Assembly (NCBI RefSeq): GCF_004366635.1
Contig: NZ_SORN01000020.1
Coordinates: 1-5,845, forward strand
From: Roseinatronobacter bogoriensis DSM 18756
GTDB taxonomy: Bacteria > Pseudomonadota > Alphaproteobacteria > Rhodobacterales > Rhodobacteraceae
Length of the DNA: 5,845 nucleotides
Reading direction: 5' to 3'
In this document: positions 1 through 5,845 of the stretch, in pieces
Layout of the letters: each line of letters opens with the position of its first letter
Numbering within the stretch: the first letter of the stretch is position 1
Made by a program: the position numbers and the translations under genes
Notes under the pieces: model-generated
Database searches by the model: none
What the model was told of the DNA's origin: nothing
What the model saw: only the letters and a program-made list of their open reading frames with translations

Positions 1-2
1 AG

Positions 3-263
3 CGCCGTGATGCCGAGGCTGCTGCATGTGCTATTCATGAGGAAAGAAAAGCACTTGCGGAAGAGAGAGAAGCGATCGCACGCGAATGGAGTGCTCTCCG
101 GAAGATGCGTGCGGCCCTCGACGCCGCATTGAGCCGGGTACGCGCATGGCTCGGTCGGCCAGATCTGCCGGCCGAGGCGCGTGTCGAAGGGGAGGATATG
201 CTGCGGGACGTAACACGGAATCTGCCACCACCGGAGGACGACAATGATGAGCCGGGCATGTGA
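3..263 (+). CDS. 3' end of a coiled-coil protein, possibly mobilization (Mob/Pre-type) protein
   Basis: This open frame enters from the left edge (first full codon at 3) and ends at TGA 261-263, so only the last 86 residues are visible. The first 45 or so residues are dense in Glu, Lys, Arg and Ala with heptad-like spacing (for example EERKALAEEREAIAREW), which predicts a long coiled coil. A short segment around RVRAWLGRPDLPAEAR and an acidic tail ending in DDNDEPGM follow. Charged coiled-coil C-termini like this are known in plasmid mobilization/recombination (MobV/Pre) relaxases of alphaproteobacteria, and the mobile-element setting fits. The catalytic domain is outside the window, however, so this identity is a guess. 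A generic coiled-coil plasmid protein is equally possible. That it is a real coding region is fairly sure, because the frame stays open with GC-rich third positions until the stop. Confidence 0.6.
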   Translation, partial: RRDAEAAACAIHEERKALAEEREAIAREWSALRKMRAALDAALSRVRAWLGRPDLPAEARVEGEDMLRDVTRNLPPPEDDNDEPGM

Positions 264-612
264 CGGCACCCATTGTCAGTCTGAGACATCTCAGGCCTAT
301 AGCCGCGCCGGAATGCGCAGGCCCCAGTGAACAGAGCTTTCCACCGAACCTGGTGCATGAGTGGATAGTTCCGGACAACCGAATTCCGGAAGCAGACACC
401 ACGTTTCTGAAAATCATGGCAGTTCGGCTTCCAGAGTTTTCGATTTGGAGTCGTCTTTCCGAAATTATGCAGCTTACCGCAAGCCCAGTGCGCCAGTCAG
501 GCAAAATGTATTCCGGAACAGCATTGTCGGAACGAGTTTCGCATACATGCAATCAGTTTGCCCTGCTTGTTCATGTTCCGGACAACGCATTCCGGACTAG
601 ATAGAGTGAGCA
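264..612. other. Non-coding stretch holding the TTCCGGA repeat cluster
   Basis: No convincing gene was found here. A forward frame opens with GTG at 260, overlapping the preceding stop, and runs to 604. Its codon choice is unlike the neighbouring genes, with many A/T third positions, its product resembles nothing recognised, and it has no ribosome-binding site of its own. By eye the stretch is also less GC-rich than the genes to the right. It reads as an insertion-sequence end or other mobile-element debris carrying repeated TTCCGGA motifs, which are annotated separately. Confidence 0.5.
368..596. repeat. Cluster of TTCCGGA motifs, including two near-identical paired units
   Basis: The heptamer TTCCGGA, whose core TCCGGA is palindromic, occurs at 369-375, 384-390, 511-517, 576-582 and 590-596. 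Two occurrences form matching composite units. GTTCCGGACAAC at 368-379 is followed by a second TTCCGGA at 384, and the identical 12-mer at 575-586 is followed by a second TTCCGGA at 590. Between them, TTCCG at 511-515 faces CGGAA at 528-532 as an inverted pair. Such arrays bind a protein several times. They occur at the ends of IS21-type insertion sequences and as iterons in replication origins. No transposase or Rep gene is visible beside them, so the role is not assigned. Confidence 0.6.
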
Positions 613-669
613 ATGCAACGGACGACTTTATCGAACACTGCCACCCAGCCCAAACCAGCAGTGATTTGG

Positions 670-830
670 AATAGGGCGATTGCAGCTTCAAAGCGAACCG
701 CTGTACCGAACACGGCAGACTTCATTGCAGCTTATAATTTCGCCCGCGGACTCAAGACCCTGAACGGCCTCACACCCTGTGCATGATATCTGCGGGCCAT
801 GCTTGCGGTGCCTCGGGGGGCCGCTGCGCC
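670..830 (+). pseudogene. Decayed C-terminal piece of an IS481-type DDE transposase
   Basis: In the frame that starts at ATG 613 and stops at TGA 784-786, residues encoded from about 670 include NRAI, and from about 715 ADFIAAYNFARGLKTLNGLTP. The latter closely matches the end of the integrase-core domain of IS481-family transposases, which typically read ADFVAAYNFARRLKTLxGLTP followed by YEYIC. After the LTP codons the matching frame shifts by +1, and DICGPC around 785-803 continues the usual YIC segment. The stretch between NRAI and ADF is shorter than in the family, so there is also an internal deletion. The upstream catalytic part is absent. The fragment is non-functional debris; family assignment is from remembered consensus, not a search. 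Confidence 0.6.
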
Positions 831-1103
831 TTGGAATGGAGCGACATGACCCTCCGCGCAGCACATGCCCTGCTCACCGCGAAGATGACTGTGGGCTCGA
901 CGTGCCCGGCCCAGAGCCGACCTTGGCCGTGAGAGCGGACGCCGCATCGCGGCTTCCCCGAAGCTTCCATTGATCCAGACCGCAGCATTTTGGGCGGCCA
1001 GACGCCGGCTGAGCGGACTTTTCCTGCAATTTAAAAAGGTCAGCTTTCTATGGTGTAGGACAGAAATCGTCCCATTTGCTACGCTTAAACGGAAACAGGG
1101 CAT
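831..1103. other. Intergenic stretch with no gene recognised
   Basis: Open frames of 64 to 123 codons exist on both strands, but none has a good ribosome-binding site, a recognisable product or consistent coding character. The stretch lies between the IS481-type remnant and an orphan translation start. From about 1021 it becomes AT-richer (TGCAATTTAAAAAG), as expected just upstream of a gene, so the promoter of whatever began at 1118 probably lies here. No clear -35/-10 pair could be chosen. Confidence 0.4.
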
Positions 1104-1145
1104 AAGGAGCTTTGAGAATGACCGACTTAGAGCGGGATGCCCTTA
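1104..1145 (+). pseudogene. Orphan ribosome-binding site and first codons of an interrupted gene
   Basis: AAGGAG at 1104-1109 sits 8 bases before ATG 1118, ideal spacing for a strong start. The frame reads MTDLERDAL and reaches the TA dinucleotide at 1144-1145. It then becomes the short nonsense extension SLNRWGIHKRAFW and stops at TGA 1184-1186. A good start followed by a sudden loss of coding sense next to an IS630 element, which inserts at TA, indicates that the gene was interrupted. The best candidate for its continuation is the AAA+/M41 gene whose 5' end is missing about 660 bases downstream on the same strand. That link is inference; the start codon and spacing are directly visible. Confidence 0.5.
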
Positions 1146-1809
1146 GCCTGAATCGGTGGGGGATTCACAAGCGCGCATTTTGGTGATTCACTGCATTGAA
1201 CCACAAGATGGAGGGTTGAGCAGTGGGCAGAGCGATTTCAATGGATTTGCGTGAGCGGGCGATGGCACGTCTCGAGAAGGGCGAGAGCGTTCGGCGCGTG
1301 GCGGAGGCGCTGGATGTCGCACCATCGAGCGTGGTGAAATGGTCGCAGCGCCTGCGGGCGACAGGGAGCTGCGCGCCTGCGGGCACCGGTGGCCACCCAC
1401 CGCTCAAGATCGCAGGCGCGCATGAGGCGTGGATACTGGAGCGCATAAAGACCGCTTTCACCCTGCGCGGTCTGGTGGACGAACTGGCCGAGCGCGGCCT
1501 GCGCGTCGACTACCGCACGGTCTGGTCCTTCGTGCATCGCACCGGCTATTCGTTCAAAAAAAGACCCAAATCGCCGAAGAACAGAGCCGCCCGGATGTGA
1601 GCCGCCGCCGTGCGCGCTGGAAGCGGTATCAGGATCGGATCGATCCGTCTCGCCTTGTCTTTATCGACGAAACCTGGGCCAAGACCAACATGGCACCCCT
1701 GCGCGGCTGGGCACCGAAAGGCGAGCGCCTGATCGGCCGCGCACCGCATGGCCACTGGCGTACCATGACCTTCATCGCCGCCCTGCGCCATAATCGGATC
1801 GATGCGCCA
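1144..1809 (+). mobile_element. Truncated IS630-family insertion sequence, left part only
   Basis: The element is recognised by its transposase. IS630 elements insert at TA, and TA 1144-1145 is the nearest candidate left junction (the next is 1128-1129). GATTCAC occurs twice in the leader, at 1162-1168 and 1184-1190, and may be part of the terminal repeat region. The right end is missing. Transposase similarity stops around RIDAP (1795-1809), and from there the sequence reads in another frame as AAA+ protein. A deletion has therefore removed the 3' half of the IS together with the 5' part of the neighbouring gene. With no right end, the element cannot move by itself. The exact left boundary is uncertain by some tens of bases. 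Confidence 0.7.
1223..1809 (+). pseudogene. IS630-family transposase, frameshifted and 3'-truncated
   Basis: Translation would start at GTG 1223 (MGRAISMDLRERAMARLEKG), with GGAGGG at 1210-1215 as ribosome-binding site. Residues 1-110 carry the helix-turn-helix DNA-binding region (SVRRVAEALDVAPSSVVKWSQR) and linker typical of IS630 transposases. The frame then hits A7 at 1556-1562 and ends at TGA 1598-1600. The family sequence continues in the -1 frame (EEQSRPDVSRRRARWKRYQD, then LVFIDETWAKTNMAPLRGW), which contains the first catalytic Asp in FIDE. After FIAALRHNRIDAP the similarity ends, so the second Asp and the Glu of the DDE triad are absent. The -1 frame continues by chance into the neighbouring gene and stops at TGA 1903-1905. 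The A7 run may be an original frameshift site of the family or a disabling indel. In either case no active enzyme can be made. Confidence 0.85.
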
Positions 1810-1901
1810 GCCGCACAGATACCGCGCGCTTTATCGAACTGGTCGAGGCTGCGCTTCTGGCCGGTCAGCCGACCCTCGTCCTTCTTTCCGGCACACAGCC
1901 C

Positions 1902-3485
1902 ATGACCGAGGACATGCGCAGCATTGTCGGGGCTGAACTGACGCTGGCGCCGCCTGATGCCCCCATGCTGGCCGCTCTCCTTGGGCTGCTGCATGAGACT
2001 GGGGTCGCGCCTGACGAATTGCCAAGCGGAATCGAGCTGCTGACGGAGCTGCAACTGGTGCAGGGTCTCTGCGCAGCCACCCCAGCCGGGGCCATCGCAC
2101 ATCTGCACCGGGTCTGCACGCAAGAGCGCGGGGCCGCACGCATCACACTTGACCATGTCCATGGCCAGCAAGCGGCCAAGGAGGCATTCACCCAGCTGCA
2201 AGCCGATCTGGAGGACTGGCGACATGGGCGTTTGCCATGGGCGGAAGTCACCTCGTCGTTTTTGCTGTTCGGCCCACCCGGGACCGGCAAGACGCATCTT
2301 GCCAGCGCATTGGCCGGGTCTGCGCGGCTGCCGCTTGTGAAGACGAGCTATAGCGATTGTCAGAAGGCAGGACACCAAGGAGATATGCTGCGCGAATTGA
2401 ACGCGGCCGCGGACCGCGCGATTTCGCAAACGCCTGCAGTGTTCTTCCTCGATGAGATCGACAGCTTCTTCAGCCGCAACACGCCATCAAACGGGTATAT
2501 CCTGGGCGTGGTCAATGGTCTGTTGACGCTTCTTGACCGGCTGAATGCAACGCCGGGCGTGATCGTGATGGCTGCGACAAACTATCCGCAGCGCGTCGAT
2601 CCCGCGATCCTGCGCTCGGGGCGGCTTGATCGCCATATCTCTGTCGGCCCATTGGACCGCACAGGGGTGCGCGCAGCACTGCTGGCAGATCTGCCCGAAG
2701 GCCTGCTGTCTGATCCGGAGCTCTGTCTGCTCGCAGATCAGCTGGCAGGGCGTGTCGGCGCGGATATTGCAAGCCTGATCCGGGATGCCCGGACACGCGC
2801 ACGACGCGCGGGCAACGGCCTGTCGGCGCAGCATGTCAAAGCCGCCGCAGACCGGATTTCCCCGCAGCCGGAACCTGATCTGCAACGCCGGATCGCGATT
2901 CACGAGGCCGGGCATCTACTCGCCGGGCATATTTTTGGCCTGCCCGCCCCCACACAGGCACAGATCACATCGCGCAACGGTCATGTGGCCATGCAATGTT
3001 TCGACGTCCTGACTCAAAAGCGCATTTTTTCCCAGATCCGCGTCGATCTGGGCGGCTATGCCGCAGAGCAGGTTGTCTTTGGGGCGCCCTGCAACGGCAG
3101 CGGCGGGGATATCGAGAGCGATCTCGCGCGCGCCACATTCCGGGCGCAACAGGCCGAGCTGAGCTACGGGTTTGGAGAGACGCTGAGCTGGCAGCCTTCC
3201 ACCACTGACATTGAGCGCCTGTCCGCGCGCCAGCGCGCACGGATCGAGCAGCAGCTGCAACAGGCCCTCAAAGAGACAAAGCAAGCCTTGCAGACACATC
3301 GCGCGGATCTGGAACGGATCGCAGAGGTCCTGATCCGCGAGCGCGAGCTTGACCGCAACCGGATTGCAGAGCTGCTTCGCGAGGTGGCGGTCGCGGAGCC
3401 ATCCAGCGTTCCGCGCAAGGCTCCGGGGCGAAACAGTCACGGGCTTGGCGGCAGTGCAACAGATGACTGCAATGGACCGGAATAG
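1902..3485 (+). CDS. AAA+ ATPase fused to M41 (FtsH-like) zinc metallopeptidase, 5'-truncated
   Basis: This is a predicted ATP-driven protease of 527 residues from ATG 1902. Residues 1-85 form a helical N-terminal region. An AAA+ module follows, with Walker A GPPGTGKT (124-131), Walker B VFFLDEID (180-187), sensor-1 ATN (225-227), an arginine-finger-type segment LRSGRLDRHI (237-246) and sensor-2 GADI (286-289). The M41 peptidase domain has the zinc motif HEAGH (334-338). A probable third ligand is Asp407 in SDLARAT, matching the NDxxxAT motif of FtsH. A coiled-coil-like helix occupies about 431-485, followed by a polar tail.

Unlike FtsH there is no transmembrane segment in the visible part, so the protein should be cytosolic. 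The aromatic-hydrophobic-Gly pore loop of FtsH is not evident (KAG sits where FVG is expected). ATG 1902 has no Shine-Dalgarno sequence. The frame is open back to 1794 and reads sensibly from about 1815 (TDTARFIELVEAALLAGQ), so the true N-terminus was lost to the IS630 remnant. The domains are clear; whether it is expressed is doubtful. Confidence 0.85.
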   Translation: MTEDMRSIVGAELTLAPPDAPMLAALLGLLHETGVAPDELPSGIELLTELQLVQGLCAATPAGAIAHLHRVCTQERGAARITLDHVHGQQAAKEAFTQLQADLEDWRHGRLPWAEVTSSFLLFGPPGTGKTHLASALAGSARLPLVKTSYSDCQKAGHQGDMLRELNAAADRAISQTPAVFFLDEIDSFFSRNTPSNGYILGVVNGLLTLLDRLNATPGVIVMAATNYPQRVDPAILRSGRLDRHISVGPLDRTGVRAALLADLPEGLLSDPELCLLADQLAGRVGADIASLIRDARTRARRAGNGLSAQHVKAAADRISPQPEPDLQRRIAIHEAGHLLAGHIFGLPAPTQAQITSRNGHVAMQCFDVLTQKRIFSQIRVDLGGYAAEQVVFGAPCNGSGGDIESDLARATFRAQQAELSYGFGETLSWQPSTTDIERLSARQRARIEQQLQQALKETKQALQTHRADLERIAEVLIRERELDRNRIAELLREVAVAEPSSVPRKAPGRNSHGLGGSATDDCNGPE

Positions 3486-3493
3486 CGCATACA

Positions 3494-3537
3494 CGCCCGG
3501 TTCCGGAGGCCGCCCCGGCCCGGAACCGGGCGCTTTT
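3494..3537 (+). terminator. Rho-independent terminator of the AAA+/M41 gene
   Basis: A perfect 13-bp inverted repeat pairs 3494-3506 (CGCCCGGTTCCGG) with 3520-3532 (CCGGAACCGGGCG) around a 13-base loop. It is followed by CTTTT at 3533-3537. It begins 9 bases after the stop codon at 3483-3485, as expected for an intrinsic terminator. It separates this gene from the recombinase unit. Confidence 0.85.
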
Positions 3538-3592
3538 GTCAAGATGCACCATGTTGATTGTTGTGGAGAACTGCGCGGCTCCGACAGATTCA

Positions 3593-3642
3593 TGTGGATA
3601 GTGCAGATCGCAACTCATTGAATAAATTGGAGGTTATCCACA
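3593..3642. promoter_or_regulatory. Inverted pair of DnaA-box-like sites around an AT-rich spacer
   Basis: TTATCCACA at 3634-3642 matches the DnaA box consensus TTATNCACA exactly. TGTGGATAG at 3593-3601 is the same box on the opposite strand with one mismatch. The two form an inverted repeat (TGTGGATA / TATCCACA) with a 34-base spacer containing the AT-rich run TTGAATAAATT. Such pairs occur in replication origins and DnaA-controlled promoters. No iterons, Rep gene or further boxes lie next to it, so an origin is possible but unproven, and chance occurrence cannot be excluded. Confidence 0.35.
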
Positions 3643-3721
3643 AAGAACTGCAAATCACGGGTGTTCAGCCGGTACGCAGCGCGCAACTTCTGGTAAAGTG
3701 ATGACATAACCAGCCGGGACC

Positions 3722-3868
3722 ATGGCACTCCGCCAACGGTTCGGCACCATGTCAGAAACACCGCCCGCCAGAACCCCTCCGGCAGGCCAGCCGAGAGGTA
3801 TCGCGTATGCGCGACCAGAGAAGTTGTGCCATGTGGCACCCGCCACCGCCCGGGACTCGGGCCTCTGA
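3722..3868 (+). CDS. Possible 48-residue protein of unknown function
   Basis: The frame runs from ATG 3722 to TGA 3866-3868, with an internal ATG at 3749 that would give 39 residues (MSETPPARTPPAGQ). The product is rich in Pro, Ala and Arg, has no recognisable domain, membrane segment or signal, and has no clear Shine-Dalgarno sequence before either start. It lies in the same frame as the next small gene, ending 15 bases before it. It could be a short leader peptide, a remnant of a decayed gene, or chance. Listed because the codons are GC-rich at third positions and it sits directly ahead of the recombinase unit. Confidence 0.2.
   Translation: MALRQRFGTMSETPPARTPPAGQPRGIAYARPEKLCHVAPATARDSGL
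3826..3839. promoter_or_regulatory. Short palindrome, possible operator of the recombinase unit
   Basis: GTGCCA and TGGCAC form a perfect 6-bp inverted repeat around a 2-base centre, ending 44 bases before the start codon at 3884. A weaker hairpin, GCCCG/CGGGC, follows at 3848-3862. The position suits repressor binding or control of translation of the small gene and recombinase, but no regulator is known and short palindromes arise by chance in GC-rich DNA. Confidence 0.2.
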
Positions 3869-3883
3869 AGACAGGGGTTTGAG

Positions 3884-4060
3884 ATGACAAATCCCGGCAA
3901 CAAAAACGGCACCGCGCCAGACCGTATCCCGGAAGAACCGCTGCTGAGTGAGGCAGATATCCGGGCAAGATATCTCGATTTCCTCAAGATGCTTGCCATC
4001 GAGACGGCGCGGCGCGATCATGAAGCTGCAAAGGCGGGCTTCGACACGCCCCCCGACTGA
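3884..4060 (+). CDS. Small protein of unknown function upstream of the recombinase
   Basis: A 58-residue protein starts at ATG 3884, with AGGGG at 3873-3877 as ribosome-binding site (6-base spacing), and ends at TGA 4058-4060. Its first 20 residues are polar and probably disordered (MTNPGNKNGTAPDRIPEEPL). Residues 21-50 are a charged amphipathic helix region (LSEADIRARYLDFLKMLA, then IETARRDHEAAKAG). There is no signal peptide, membrane segment or known motif. Only 15 bases separate it from the recombinase, so the two are almost certainly co-transcribed. By position it could be a recombination directionality factor or other accessory to the serine recombinase, since such factors are often small, helical and highly variable. 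It could equally be unrelated. I do not recognise the family. Confidence 0.7.
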   Translation: MTNPGNKNGTAPDRIPEEPLLSEADIRARYLDFLKMLAIETARRDHEAAKAGFDTPPD

Positions 4061-4075
4061 CCGGAAGGACGCCCC

Positions 4076-5827
<1,752 letters not shown>

Positions 5828-5839
5828 TTGGTTGTTTGT

Positions 5840-5845
5840 TTTATA
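5840..5845 (-). promoter_or_regulatory. Probable -10 element of the tRNA-fMet gene
   Basis: The last six bases read TATAAA on the reverse strand, 12 bases before the mature tRNA 5' end at 5827. Transcription from about 5833 would leave a leader of roughly six bases for RNase P to remove. The -35 element would be outside the window. Confidence 0.5.

Larger units (their letters stand above)
3541..3883. other. Mostly non-coding region between the terminator and the recombinase unit
   Basis: No established gene is seen. Two tiny forward frames exist. One runs from GTG 3594 to TGA 3701 (35 residues, containing LEVIHKELQITG, which looks protein-like but has no ribosome-binding site). The other is at 3722-3868 and is listed separately. 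The stretch also holds a perfect DnaA box, its inverted near-copy and a palindrome at 3826-3839. The promoter for the downstream pair of genes must lie here or start within it, but no convincing -35/-10 pair was identified. The tiny frames may be remnants of a decayed gene. Confidence 0.45.

Noticed and set aside
260..604. Forward frame of 114 codons starting with GTG
   Set aside because: Codon use is unlike the real genes, there is no recognisable product, and it contains the TTCCGGA repeats, which explain the sequence better as a non-coding repeat region.
732..1103. Reverse-strand frame of 123 codons
   Set aside because: It overlaps the IS481-type remnant in antisense, has no good ribosome-binding site and no recognised product.
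1629..2429. Reverse-strand open frame of 266 codons
   Set aside because: It crosses the IS630-AAA+ junction, where two unrelated sequences meet, and is antisense to recognisable domains on both sides.

Overview
The window looks like the right-hand part of an integrated mobile element in an alphaproteobacterium, most likely a member of the Rhodobacteraceae. The reasons are high GC with GC-rich third codon positions in the main genes, insertion-sequence remnants of types common in that family, and an initiator tRNA (reverse strand, 5751-5827) whose first anticodon-stem G-C pair is replaced by A-U. This assignment is an inference from composition and similarity recalled from memory; no search was run.

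Layout. 1-263: the 3' end of a gene cut by the window edge, encoding a charged coiled-coil C-terminus, possibly of a mobilization (Mob/Pre-type) protein. 264-1117: no intact gene. It holds a cluster of TTCCGGA repeats (368-596) and a decayed end of an IS481-type transposase (about 670-830). 1104-1143: a ribosome-binding site and start codon with no gene behind them. 1144 to about 1809: the left part of an IS630-family element, with its transposase split by a frameshift at an A7 run and missing its 3' half. About 1809-3485: a soluble AAA+ ATPase joined to an M41 (FtsH-like) zinc metallopeptidase domain. Both active sites look intact but the 5' end has been replaced by the IS remnant. A strong intrinsic terminator follows (3494-3537). 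3541-3883: a mostly non-coding stretch with a perfect DnaA box, a near-perfect inverted partner and a short palindrome. 3884-5794: a two-gene unit of a 58-residue unknown protein and a 572-residue large serine recombinase. 5751-5827: tRNA-fMet on the opposite strand, overlapping the recombinase 3' end.

How it fits together. The recombinase is probably the integrase of the element, and the 3' part of tRNA-fMet its attachment site. Its last 14 residues and its stop codon are read from the complement of the tRNA, the stop lying in the anticodon loop. The small protein just upstream could be a partner such as a directionality factor, but nothing in its sequence proves that. The AAA+/M41 protein is cargo damaged by an IS insertion followed by a deletion. 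The orphan start at 1118 may be its original 5' end. The other end of the element is not in the window. The most interesting points are the borrowed recombinase tail and stop, and the membrane-segment-free FtsH-like fusion with its disrupted 5' end.
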